A DNA stretch of 64,000 bases from Candidatus Nanopelagicales bacterium (GTDB lineage: Bacteria > Actinomycetota > Actinomycetes > S36-B12). The translations under genes and the position numbers were made by a program. This document shows, in pieces, positions 44,204-52,187 of this stretch (position 1 is its first letter; each line of letters begins with the position of its first letter). Location: assembly GCA_018402075.1 (NCBI GenBank), contig JAGYJP010000001.1, positions 496,001 to 560,000 on the forward strand, given 5' to 3'. The notes beneath the pieces were generated by a model. The model searched no databases. It was given only the letters and a program-made list of their open reading frames with translations, and was not told the origin of the DNA.

Positions 44204-45478
44204 ATGGCTAATCCACACCCAAAACGAACGTATCTGCCGCGACTGGCAGACACCATGCTCAGCTCCGGGCTTCACGCAATGGGCGCCGTCCTCATTGAGG
44301 GAATGAAGGGCTGCGGCAAGACCTCGACCGCCCGTCAACTCGCCGCGAGCGAGGTCCTGCTCGACTCTGACCCCAACGCGATTAGGCGCGCAGAACTTGA
44401 CCCCCGTTTACTCCTCGACGGTGACACCCCTCGCTTGCTCGATGAATGGCAACGCACTCCTCAACTGTGGGACGCCGTCCGCCGTGCAGTCGACGATCGC
44501 GGGCTGCCCGGACAATTTATTCTCACCGGCTCAGCCACACCCAAGGACAACATCCCCAGACACTCGGGCGCAGGTCGATTCGGCATCGTCGGTATGCGCA
44601 CCATGACCCTGTCCGAGAAGCAGGTCACCACACCCACCACCTCGGTCACTGATCTTCTGCGCGGCGTCACGCCGGCTCCGACAAACTGCCCCATGGAAGT
44701 GCGCGAATACTTGCACCACATCACTGTCGGCGGATGGCCCGCACTCGTCGGAGCGAACGAGGCCACCGCGCGCACATTTCTCGATGGATACCTCAACATC
44801 ATCATTGACCACGACATTGACGAGGTCTCCGGCGCAACCCGAAACCCCCGCCTGGTGCGCCGCTTCCTGCACGCCTACGCGCAAATGGTGTCACAACCTG
44901 CCACCATAAGTGCCATCCTCAAGCGAGCGCGCGATGACGAGCATGACGCATCCGATGCGCCCTCCCGCCACGTCGCCAACCCGTATCTGGACGCATTACG
45001 CAGAATGATGATCGTCGATGAAGTGCCCGCCTGGGACCCTTCAGTACGGTCATCCAAACGCCTGATCACTACACCCAAACGACACCTAGGCGATCCGTCA
45101 CTAGCCACCTCGCTCCTGCAGATGTCCCCTGAGCGAATGCTCAATGACTTGAAAACCACCGGTTTCCTATTCGAAAGCCTTGTCGCCCACGACCTTCGCA
45201 TCTACGCCGATGCCGCCGGCGCATCATGCTTCCACTACCGTGAAGCCGAAGGCCGCCTTGAAGTCGACTACATCCTAGAAACACGTGACGGTCACTGGGT
45301 AGGCGTCGAAGTAAAACTCGGCGAGACTGACATCGAAAAGGCTGCTGCATCCCTGGCCAAACTCGCCGATCGAGTCTCGCGGCCGCCCACGTCGCTCGTC
45401 ATCATCACCGCAACCTCGCTCGCTTACACGCGAGACGATGGAATCCACGTAGTTCCACTGGGCACTCTGGGCCCCTAG
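44204..45478 (+). CDS. AAA_14/DUF4143 family ATPase
   Basis: ATG 44204 follows a GAGGAG ribosome site. The protein has Walker A EGMKGCGKTSTARQL, Walker B RLLDEWQ and sensor LTGSATP, then a C-terminal DUF4143 part with FESLVAHDLRIYA, FHYREAEGRLEVDYIL and VGVEVKLG. The last motifs resemble a PD-(D/E)xK nuclease-like core. Such proteins are common on mobile elements; their function is poorly known. It is probably cargo of the island. Confidence 0.88.
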   Translation: MANPHPKRTYLPRLADTMLSSGLHAMGAVLIEGMKGCGKTSTARQLAASEVLLDSDPNAIRRAELDPRLLLDGDTPRLLDEWQRTPQLWDAVRRAVDDRGLPGQFILTGSATPKDNIPRHSGAGRFGIVGMRTMTLSEKQVTTPTTSVTDLLRGVTPAPTNCPMEVREYLHHITVGGWPALVGANEATARTFLDGYLNIIIDHDIDEVSGATRNPRLVRRFLHAYAQMVSQPATISAILKRARDDEHDASDAPSRHVANPYLDALRRMMIVDEVPAWDPSVRSSKRLITTPKRHLGDPSLATSLLQMSPERMLNDLKTTGFLFESLVAHDLRIYADAAGASCFHYREAEGRLEVDYILETRDGHWVGVEVKLGETDIEKAAASLAKLADRVSRPPTSLVIITATSLAYTRDDGIHVVPLGTLGP

Positions 45479-45977
45479 CACCGATCACCGGCACCGCCAT
45501 CCACTTAATTCGGACGATTCCAGCTACGACATGACATAGTTCAGGAGTATCTCGCTTGTCTCCTAAGCTTTGTACGCTTTTGATGACGGGGTACGTGAAT
45601 TATGAGGAAGCAGAACTATTTGTGGAGGCATTAGCGAAATTGAATTTCTTGAGGGAATTGGACGGTTTTTCGGGATCAAAATTTTGTAATTCTTAACTTT
45701 CAAAAGTAAATCTTCTCACAACTGTTCTTATAAGTTTCTTAAGAAAAGCATTCGGAGGATTTCGTGAGGGAATTTTGCTTCTACTCACCAATTTGGTGCC
45801 TCTGGAGACCTCTTTCAACGGACCCTATATTCGAGCAATTTTGGGTCTTTAAAGTTTTTCAAAGGCTTATGACCTGGACAAAAGTGACCATGGAGCGGAG
45901 CTAACAACCGATCTGGCTCACTAACTTGGAGCAGGTCAGTCGGAGGCTACGGCAGCCGGCGTGATGCCGTTCAGTCT
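45479..45977. other. AT-rich intergenic stretch in the island
   Basis: No convincing gene is seen. A short open frame from ATG 45581 (about 36 codons, MTGYVNYEEAELF...) has no ribosome site and no recognised relatives. The composition is much lower in GC than the segments on both sides, which suggests junctions of different origin. Confidence 0.45.
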
Positions 45978-46280
45978 TCAGAGCCAACCTGTCTTCAGAA
46001 AATGGTGCAGATCTTCATAATCATTGGTCCACTCGATGCCCAACATGTCGCAAAGTTCCCACCAGGTCTGGTTGACGTAGTACGCCCCCTTGTCCGTAAG
46101 AATGCAAAGGTCACCTGCGACCCCGTATGCAAAATTGAGCCCGAGTTCATTTGAGTTGAAGAAGTCCTGTATCCGAGGGTGATCATCAAACATGTATGTC
46201 TCGGTGAAAGCCGCAAGAATCTCAATACGCCGATCAAGAGTCGTGTCGAAGAATGTGACATCTTCTTTTTTGAAACTCAT
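45978..46280 (-). CDS. Unrecognised 100-residue protein
   Basis: ATG 46280 is preceded by GAGAGGG, a likely ribosome site. The protein is acidic and aromatic-rich (TETYMFDDHPRIQDFF, NQTWWELCDMLGIEW, YEDLHHFLKTGW) and has no signal peptide or membrane segment. It lies downstream of the 46403-47311 gene on the same strand and may be cotranscribed. No family recognised. Confidence 0.5.
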   Translation of the reverse strand: MSFKKEDVTFFDTTLDRRIEILAAFTETYMFDDHPRIQDFFNSNELGLNFAYGVAGDLCILTDKGAYYVNQTWWELCDMLGIEWTNDYEDLHHFLKTGWL

Positions 46281-46402
46281 GTATATGCCCTCTCGATCAC
46301 TCATACCGCCTCTACCACTTCGACACTCACTCGTCGTCTTCTTCATCCTCGTCGTAGTCATCCATACCGATGAGGCTCAGGAGTTCTTCCGCTTCGTCCT
46401 CA

Positions 46403-47311
46403 TCAAGATTCTCCGTGACCCAATCTCGGATGCGTCCACGTAGGTTCGATTGAATCCGGCCGATCAAAACCTGTATCAGTGATCGTCATGGAAATGGGTT
46501 CGTGACTGCTATGGGAATCATCCATGTTTCGTACCGTCACCACTGATGGTTCCGAAATAGGCATTTTGGGTGCGCGTGGTGCCCATGCTTGCATTTCTTG
46601 CAGGAGCAACTGATACGCCGAATCGATTGTTGCCATGAAGGAAACGACGAACGAATTGTTTCCATCGCCTCGAGCTGTACCCATTTTTCCAATGAGTGTG
46701 ACAGTAAAAGAAGAAATATGTTTACCATCTGTGGGAACGAGTTTTTCAGGTTGTTCTCGAACCTCCCCGAGAAGCCAAGCTGCCGCAGGCTGCTGCGAAC
46801 GCTTAACCCACGTTTCTACGCGAACACCGTCCGGAGCATTCTTGAGCTGGCGAAGCAACCAATTCACTCGCGTCAAAGCTCTGCCCTCGCGGGGAGCATC
46901 AACATCCACCGAACAACGAATTTGAGCGGCTCTCAAATCAACGTTGATGCCGAGTGGCGCAATAGTGTCCTTGACAATTATGGAACCAACAAGGACATGA
47001 TCCTTGACCAATTTCGCCACAGCCTCCTGCATGTGGCGCTTGGGATCAGTTTTTGCTAACTTCCCTGACACGGGGGCAACTTCAACGCCTAGCCGTGATG
47101 CCAACTTGAAAGATGCGTACCGTAGAAGTGACTCATATCGTTCGACAACAGCTAGCGCCCCTGAGTCTGTCGCACTTAGGGTTCCGTTATTTACAGACTG
47201 GCGAACAGTAACCCACGAGTCACCCATGTCTGTGAATTCCAGCGCTCCCGAAGAGGGTGCTTCAAGATATCTAATGAGCTCGTTAAGGATCCATACTTGA
47301 TAGGGAGTCAC
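46403..47311 (-). CDS. Unrecognised protein, probably frameshifted near its C-terminus
   Basis: GTG 47311 gives VTPYQVWILNELIRYL; the longer form (to 47413) is antisense to a LuxR-domain fragment and is not credible. Conserved-looking segments are GDSWVTVRQSVNNG, SGKLAKTDPKRHMQEA and RVNWLLRQLKNAPDGVRVETW. The annotated frame stops at 46403, but the +1 frame continues from about 46475 to TGA at 46327-46329 as an acidic tail (RGRIRDWVTENLDEDEAEEL). This suggests a frameshift or a sequencing error. I recognise no family. Confidence 0.55.
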   Translation of the reverse strand: MTPYQVWILNELIRYLEAPSSGALEFTDMGDSWVTVRQSVNNGTLSATDSGALAVVERYESLLRYASFKLASRLGVEVAPVSGKLAKTDPKRHMQEAVAKLVKDHVLVGSIIVKDTIAPLGINVDLRAAQIRCSVDVDAPREGRALTRVNWLLRQLKNAPDGVRVETWVKRSQQPAAAWLLGEVREQPEKLVPTDGKHISSFTVTLIGKMGTARGDGNNSFVVSFMATIDSAYQLLLQEMQAWAPRAPKMPISEPSVVTVRNMDDSHSSHEPISMTITDTGFDRPDSIEPTWTHPRLGHGES

Positions 47312-47312
47312 C

Positions 47313-47555
47313 GAGCGATCAGTGGATCCGGCGACGCTTCGCTTGGAACTGTTGTCCGAGCAGCAGCGGGAGATATTGACCTTCGTGGCTGCGGGGTTGT
47401 CCAACGGGGCCATTGCTGAGCGAATGCACTTGTCAGCGAAATCGGTGGAGTATCACCTGACGCAGATCTACTCGCTCCTGCATGTCAGCACGGATCGAGA
47501 GTCGAATCCGCGGGTCCAGGCCGCGGCGCTGTTCTTGAAGCCGGACGCTCCTTAG
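47313..47555 (+). pseudogene. 3' fragment of a NarL/LuxR-type response regulator
   Basis: The frame GVTERSVDPATLRLELL then EQQREILTFVAAGLSNGAIAERMHLSAKS encodes only the C-terminal helix-turn-helix. It closely matches the end of the intact regulator at 50623-51276 (ALRLELLTDRQREILALVAAGMSNTAIA). Receiver domain, start and promoter are missing; the break coincides with the start of the oppositely oriented unknown gene. It precedes the pentapeptide gene as the intact regulator once preceded its own copy. Confidence 0.85.
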
Positions 47556-47650
47556 GCGGATGTTTTAGGGATATCCCTTGTCAGAGGGGGATTGGCGCGG
47601 GGAATTGCGACCTACCATGAAATCACCTGCTCTTGGACGGAAAGCGCGCG

Positions 47651-49129
47651 ATGCGTACAGCGGTGATTGTTGGTGCAGCAACTGCATTGGTTGCTGGAGG
47701 CCTCGGATCGTGGACTATGGCGAATGCCGAGTCCGGATACCGGGTGACGTTCGATGCCCACGGGGGCGTGTGCACATACTTGCAGATCACGGTTCCCGCA
47801 GGGGGCACTTACACCGTGCCGACCGAAGGCAGTGGCGCGTTCCAATGCGAGCGCCCGATGTACACGCTCGCGGGTTGGTCGCACGGCCACGTGTTGGTTC
47901 TGCCTGGTTCGCAGGCGCGGGTGCCCGTCGTTGCGGCTGGTCAATCGGCCACCGTCGTGGAGCACACGACCCTGCGGGCGGTGTGGATCCCGCAAAGTGT
48001 GGAGATCACCTACGACGCGAACGTCCATGGAGACGATGAGTGCTTGGATCACTCCGGCAACAACGTGCCCGTCGAAGAGCGCACGAGCCCCGCGATTTTG
48101 CACAAGGCCGATCACCACATCGCCCACCACGCTCCATGCACACCCCCTGGTCATGTGCTCCAGGGATGGGTGCTGAAGACCGACCGAGGTGCTGCCGCGC
48201 GATCTGGGTCGATGCTGCAGGGTCGAATGTTGCGCGCAGATGATGCATTGGTTGACCCGTCACCCGAGCCCACGATTGCGCCGAGTCCGTCGGCTGCACC
48301 GCCCACGCCGCCGCCTGCAGCTCCTACGGTCGAACCGGGGTCGCAGGTGTCCGACTCAGGCTTGGATTCCGGCACCACACCCAGGTTGGTGGCCGAATGG
48401 GGACCACCTCACCGCATCTCAGTTCCGACCTCGGATCCGACATCACTGCCGACGTCGCTGCCAACGTCACTGCCAACGTCACTGCCGACGATTACTCCTG
48501 TGGACCCGAAGAAGGTGCGATGCGATTTACCACCTGCGCCATACGTCGACTGGCATGACTGTGACAAGAGCGGCGCGGACCTGTCGCCTGCAGGTTTCAG
48601 CGCGCTCCTCCTTGGAGCGAACCTGTCCGGTGCGAACCTCTCGGGATCCAACCTCAGTTCTGTCCACCTGTCCAATGCCAATGCCAGCAATGCCGACCTG
48701 TCCAATGCCCAAGTCAGCGATGCCGACCTGTCCAATGCCAATGCCAGCAATGCCGACCTGTCCAATGGCTATTTCCGCAATACCGACTTATCCAACACGA
48801 ATCTGATGAGGGCTACGCTCTCCGGCACGGACTTTAAGTATGCGTCTTTCAAGTCTGCGAACCTGTCGGGCGCGATCGTCGGCCTCGGCGGTGGTAGAGG
48901 CTGTTCCTTTTTCGAGGGTGCGCAATTCAGCGAGGCCGACCTCACGAACGCCGACTTCAGCTGCTCGAACCTGTTGTCGGCGCAGGGATTGTCCAGCGCG
49001 TCCCTTTCGGGAACGAATTTCGCAGGCGCGCAGTGGGTAAATGGGAAGTATTGTGACCTTGATTCACCTGCAGGTGTGTGCATGGTGCGCGGCGTCCAGC
49101 AGTCATACGAACCTCCTGATTATTATTGA
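47651..49129 (+). CDS. Secreted protein with InlB-like beta repeats and C-terminal pentapeptide repeats
   Basis: This protein of 492 residues begins with a signal sequence (MRTAVIVGAATALVAGG). Two beta-repeat units of the Listeria-Bacteroides/InlB type follow (VTFDAHGGVC...LAGWSHG and ITYDANVHGDDEC...LQGWVLKTD). A Pro/Ser/Thr-rich linker with four SLPT units leads to a pentapeptide-repeat domain (LLGANLSGANLSGSNLS onward, about residues 320-460) with several cysteines. It probably sits outside the cell as a surface or extracellular scaffold. It lies just after a response-regulator fragment and near a two-component pair that likely controls it. Confidence 0.75.
   Translation: MRTAVIVGAATALVAGGLGSWTMANAESGYRVTFDAHGGVCTYLQITVPAGGTYTVPTEGSGAFQCERPMYTLAGWSHGHVLVLPGSQARVPVVAAGQSATVVEHTTLRAVWIPQSVEITYDANVHGDDECLDHSGNNVPVEERTSPAILHKADHHIAHHAPCTPPGHVLQGWVLKTDRGAAARSGSMLQGRMLRADDALVDPSPEPTIAPSPSAAPPTPPPAAPTVEPGSQVSDSGLDSGTTPRLVAEWGPPHRISVPTSDPTSLPTSLPTSLPTSLPTITPVDPKKVRCDLPPAPYVDWHDCDKSGADLSPAGFSALLLGANLSGANLSGSNLSSVHLSNANASNADLSNAQVSDADLSNANASNADLSNGYFRNTDLSNTNLMRATLSGTDFKYASFKSANLSGAIVGLGGGRGCSFFEGAQFSEADLTNADFSCSNLLSAQGLSSASLSGTNFAGAQWVNGKYCDLDSPAGVCMVRGVQQSYEPPDYY
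48440..48487. repeat. Four 12-bp tandem repeats encoding SLPT units
   Basis: ACGTCACTGCCA-type units repeat four times in the linker of the secreted pentapeptide protein, encoding TSLP repeats. Confidence 0.85.
48668..48787. repeat. Tandem 30-bp repeats in the pentapeptide-repeat coding region
   Basis: Four units begin CTGTCCAATGCC at 48668, 48698, 48728 and 48758; alternate units match best, giving a 60-bp higher period. They encode DLSNANASNA-type double pentapeptides and show recent expansion. Confidence 0.85.
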
Positions 49130-49333
49130 TCGCAACAGCGGGCGTCACTGCCCATTTGTTTCCCCGGTGTCGTGATCCCCAGGGCGCGCGAATCGCGTCC
49201 ACAGTTCGTGGTTGGCGGCTAGTGAGAGCCGACCTGGCCGCCGGGACGATTCCCTCGGTACGCGCGAATTGCAACGCCACCGCGAAGCAGGCGTGCGGTG
49301 CGACCGTAGGTGACAGAGCCAGTGAAATAGCTA

Positions 49334-49366
49334 GCCGGCTACCCCGCCTGCGGGGGAATAGCCGGC
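49334..49366. terminator. Bidirectional hairpin between the secreted protein and histidine kinase genes
   Basis: GCCGGCTA (49334-49341) and TAGCCGGC (49359-49366) form a perfect stem with an inner CCCC/GGGG extension. It lies between the convergent pentapeptide and kinase genes. The remainder of 49130-49391 shows no gene. Confidence 0.7.
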
Positions 49367-49391
49367 ATCGCCACCGACGGGGGCACCGCCA

Positions 49392-50558
49392 CTAGACGGA
49401 CCAACGGCCTTCATCCGGTCGCGTCAGCGGCAGCTCCGCACGGACCAGAACCTCGTCCTCGGAGACACACCACTCAGCGTGACCGCCCAGCGCCTGGGCA
49501 CGGGCCGCCATCCTCTCCAGACCAGCGCCCGGACGGATCTCCACCAATCCTGTGACACGGTGCGACACCTCGCAGACGAGTCCAGGACGGCCCTCCCTGA
49601 GCGTGCTTCGTATGACCACGCGAATAGCCCGAGCTGAGGCATGACGAAGAGAGTTGGACACCCCTTCCTCAACGATGCGGTAGACGCAGAGGCGCAGATC
49701 GCGATGGATCCCCGCCCTTGTCGGATCATCGAGAGCGAGGACGACCGTGTCCAGCTCCACGGTTATCTCAGCGGCATGCCCCACGCGTGCCTGCAGGTCG
49801 GCGAGGGCCGGACGCAGTCCGGCGTCCAGGCCCCGCGGCAGCAGACTGGCCGCCACGGCCCCCACCCCCTGTCGATAGGTGCGCTGCAACTCATCAGCCA
49901 TGCGTCGCGCACGTCGCTCAGCATCCGGATCGTTCGTCAGCTCCGCGAGGTCGAGGAGATTCCTCTGTATCGTGACGAAGGTCGTCTGCAGTGTTCCGTG
50001 CAACTCGTCGAAGACCCGTCCGCGAACGGCCTCCTCCTCACGGGCCAGACCGACTTGGGCCCGACTCAACGCTGCATACAGCTCATCAACCCGATGCTCG
50101 CGGATCGAGGCGTAGCCCAGCGCCACCGCCAGCGCGAAGGTGAAGATGACGACGTTCACCATCTGGAGGGCGAGAGCGACCGGCTGAAGCTCCTCGGTGC
50201 CACCGCTGCCCATCAAGGGAGCGAGAGCCAGCCGAAGTCCCACTGCCATCAAGCCCAGAGACAAGGCATAGGCCACCAGTCGCCACCCCCGAAATGGATG
50301 CCTGCTCCGCGCCAAGTACCAGCCGGCAGCTGCGATCACCACGGCGAAGGTCGACAGGTTGATCGCGAGGAATCGGCTAGCAATTTCAAGCAGACCCGTC
50401 ACGCCCAGCACGCGGAGAACCACCACTGAGGCCACCAGTCCTGCGAAGCTGACGGTGAGCGAAGCGCCCACTGTTAGCCACCACGCAGATCGCTTGGTGT
50501 CATCGGGAATGAGCCGTCCAACGGCGCGCCTCACCTTGCCCAGCACAGTTGCTAGCAT
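49392..50558 (-). CDS. NarL/LuxR-system sensor histidine kinase
   Basis: This 388-residue membrane kinase has about six N-terminal hydrophobic segments without a large external domain, a dimerisation/phosphoacceptor helix GRVFDELHGTLQTTFVTIQRNLLDL (His of DELHG) and a HATPase domain with VYRIVEEGVSNSLRHA (N box) and PGAGLERMAARAQALGG (G box). It is divergent from the response regulator at 50623. It may sense the membrane or cell envelope rather than a periplasmic ligand. Composition is GC-rich like the rest of the module. Confidence 0.88.
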   Translation of the reverse strand: MLATVLGKVRRAVGRLIPDDTKRSAWWLTVGASLTVSFAGLVASVVVLRVLGVTGLLEIASRFLAINLSTFAVVIAAAGWYLARSRHPFRGWRLVAYALSLGLMAVGLRLALAPLMGSGGTEELQPVALALQMVNVVIFTFALAVALGYASIREHRVDELYAALSRAQVGLAREEEAVRGRVFDELHGTLQTTFVTIQRNLLDLAELTNDPDAERRARRMADELQRTYRQGVGAVAASLLPRGLDAGLRPALADLQARVGHAAEITVELDTVVLALDDPTRAGIHRDLRLCVYRIVEEGVSNSLRHASARAIRVVIRSTLREGRPGLVCEVSHRVTGLVEIRPGAGLERMAARAQALGGHAEWCVSEDEVLVRAELPLTRPDEGRWSV

Positions 50559-50622
50559 AGTGGCTGGGTATTTTCCTGGAGGAGCGTCGAGAAGTGCCGG
50601 TCGATCGACCTACAATGCCTGC

Positions 50623-51276
50623 ATGTCGGCAGACCCGGTTCGGGTGGCACTGTTGGAGGACGTCCCCCTCCTACGTCGGGCGATCGAGGAGACACTCGAA
50701 GCAGACCCTGCCTTCGCGGTGTGCGCCGTGGCCAGCACCTGCCTGCAGGCGCGGACCGTCTTTCGAGCCAGTCGCCCCGACGTCGTCCTGTTGGACCTGT
50801 TCCTGCCGGATGGGAACGGCTTCGACGTCGGATTGGAGCTGCGCCGCACGCTAGACGATGTGCGGATCATCATTCTGTCCGAGCATGTGCAACCAGAGGT
50901 CCTCGCGTTCCTCGATGATTCGGAGCGGCCCTACTGGTCCTACCTGCTGAAGACCCAGATCGCCTCGTCGATCGACCTCATTGAGGCCATCCAGTCGTCG
51001 CGGAGGCGTCCCACCATCCATCCTGCGGTGCAGGACCGTCCACTCAGCGCCGAAGCCCTCCGGCTGGAGCTCCTGACCGACCGGCAGCGGGAGATCCTGG
51101 CCTTGGTGGCAGCGGGGATGTCCAACACGGCCATCGCCGGCCAACTGCATCTCACACCGAAGGCGGTGGAGTACCACCTCACCCAGATCTACGCGCAACT
51201 GCAGGTCGGCACTGAGTCCAGCGCGAATCCTCGCGTGAAGGCGACGCTTCTCTACCTTCGACCCGGCGGACACTAG
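50623..51276 (+). CDS. NarL/LuxR-family response regulator
   Basis: TACAAT (50611-50616) ends 6 nt before ATG 50623, fixing the start. The receiver domain has VRVALLEDVPLLRRA, the phospho-acceptor Asp in VVLLDLFLPDGNGFDV and a conserved Lys in LLKTQ. The C-terminal LuxR helix-turn-helix is RQREILALVAAGMSNTAIAGQLHLTPKAVEYHL. The partner is the divergent kinase. The secreted protein fragment directly after its stop suggests that the pentapeptide-type protein is the natural downstream gene and target. Confidence 0.9.
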   Translation: MSADPVRVALLEDVPLLRRAIEETLEADPAFAVCAVASTCLQARTVFRASRPDVVLLDLFLPDGNGFDVGLELRRTLDDVRIIILSEHVQPEVLAFLDDSERPYWSYLLKTQIASSIDLIEAIQSSRRRPTIHPAVQDRPLSAEALRLELLTDRQREILALVAAGMSNTAIAGQLHLTPKAVEYHLTQIYAQLQVGTESSANPRVKATLLYLRPGGH

Positions 51277-51429
51277 GAGATTCCCCAGCCCGGGCTCGAA
51301 CTGCAGGGCTGGGTGCTGCTCACCGACCGCGGTGCAGTTCGTGAGGGCGTTCGCGCGGCTGAGCGATGTCCCCCCGAGCAAACACAGCGACCCAAGTGGT
51401 CATTAGGAAACGCAGACACGCGTAAATGA
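51277..51429 (+). pseudogene. Fragment of a second secreted InlB-like/pentapeptide protein gene
   Basis: The frame after the regulator stop reads PQPGLELQGWVLLTDRGAV and matches PPGHVLQGWVLKTDRGAA of the intact secreted protein (about residues 165-185), then decays to TGA at 51427-51429. The N-terminal part, pentapeptide domain and start are missing. It shows that a second copy of the secreted protein once stood behind the intact regulator. Confidence 0.75.
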
Positions 51430-51439
51430 GCAGATAGAA

Positions 51440-51676
51440 TCAAATCAACAACAGGGGGGAAGCGTTGCCGAAAAGAAAAGGCACCGTGAGAGCCTTTTGT
51501 TTTGTCTCGCCTGAGCCTGTAACTCGTTTCCGCTTCATCCCTTGAGGGAGCAGTTCAACAGGCACTTCCTTGCTTGCCTGCCAAAAAGTGTAGGGGACTT
51601 TCTGGCCATCTGCCTCGGTGTAGTGCCCCGTTTTTTTCGCCAGTCCACCATCGCCTGACGTTCGTCTCGCAGCCAT
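51440..51676 (-). pseudogene. Truncated site-specific integrase (N-terminal arm domain only)
   Basis: ATG 51676 follows a GGGGGGAG ribosome site. The first about 60 residues (TSGDGGLAKKTGHY, TFWQASKEVPVELLPQG, KRKRVTGSGETKQKAL) resemble the N-terminal arm-binding domain of actinobacterial tyrosine recombinases. The similarity stops there and the frame ends at 51440 without core-binding or catalytic domains. Its position beside the ssrA end is where the island integrase is expected. Confidence 0.75.
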
Positions 51677-51736
51677 CGCATCTCCCCCCTTTCAGTGACT
51701 CTCACATTACTACACGGCATTACTACACCATGAGGC

Positions 51737-51780
51737 AAAAAATAACCCCATTTCCTCGTGTTTTGTGAGGAAACGGGGTT
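51737..51780 (-). terminator. Rho-independent terminator of ssrA
   Basis: On the minus strand AACCCCGTTTCCTC (51780-51767) pairs with GAGGAAATGGGGTT (51757-51744) and is followed by ATTTTTT. It lies just beyond the tmRNA 3' end, within the island side of the attachment site, so the island supplies the terminator. Confidence 0.88.
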
Positions 51781-51784
51781 GTTT

Positions 51785-51802
51785 GTGGAGGTGCCGGGAA
51801 TC
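51785..51802. repeat. Attachment-site copy within ssrA (proximal island end)
   Basis: GTGGAGGTGCCGGGAATC is the 3' end of the tmRNA gene (minus strand) and is repeated at 42218-42235. Confidence 0.85.
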
Positions 51803-52155
51803 GAACCCGGGTCCGTGCAGGATTCTTCCGTCCTTCTACGTGTGTAGCTGCGCTGTCGCTTTCTCGGCCCCCGCACTATGTGCAGCACTTTGCGGTGGCA
51901 GCCCAGTTACTGTTTAGTTTTCCGCCTGTCTCCGTAACCGAGACGATTGGTGAGTCCCCTAGCGACGTCAGACCCCAATTCGGGGACACATTGGGCTGAC
52001 GGCTGATTTATCGGTTACGCAGCGAGTGCGTAAGCGTCAGCAGACTGCTTAGATTTGGCAGTTATTTTTTTACCAAGGATCTTTAACGAGGTTACCTTAG
52101 ATTCTCGACACGCTTCTCCGGTTAAAACGACTGAACGTCGAAACCTGTCACCCCC
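51786..52155 (-). ncRNA. ssrA: Transfer-messenger RNA (tmRNA)
   Basis: Acceptor strands GGGGGTG (from 52155) and CACCTCC (to 51787) with discriminator A at 51786 form a tRNA-Ala-like end, with T-arm GGTTCGATTCC. The tag frame, starting with resume codon GCC at 52059-52057 and ending TAA at 52015, encodes AKSKQSADAYALAA. It rescues stalled ribosomes with SmpB, encoded next to it. CCA is not encoded. Confidence 0.95.
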
Positions 52156-52187
52156 TTATGGGTGTTGCTCTATATAGTTTTCTGTCT

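Larger units (their letters stand above)
42236..51784. mobile_element. Genomic island integrated at the 3' end of ssrA
   Basis: This segment of about 9.5 kb lies between two copies of an 18-bp piece of ssrA. It carries an AbiE pair, an AAA/DUF4143 ATPase, unrecognised genes, a two-component/pentapeptide module and gene fragments. Base composition is uneven, with 47.3-51.4 kb clearly richer in GC by eye than the flanks and 45.5-45.9 kb AT-rich. An integrase N-terminus sits next to ssrA but is truncated, so the island is probably immobile. Confidence 0.82.

Noticed and set aside
45581..45691. Short open frame in the AT-rich island gap
   Set aside because: About 36 codons, no ribosome site, no leaderless hexamer and no recognised relative.
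47312..47413. Upstream extension of the unknown gene at 46403-47311
   Set aside because: The extra residues are antisense to a clear LuxR-domain fragment, so the shorter GTG start at 47311 is preferred.
48668..48787. Regular 30-bp repeats resembling a CRISPR array
   Set aside because: They are in frame, encode pentapeptide units without unique spacers, and lie inside a long coding region.
49126..49395. Open frame of about 89 codons between the secreted protein and kinase genes
   Set aside because: It contains the terminator hairpin, has no domain, and overlaps the end of the kinase gene antisense.
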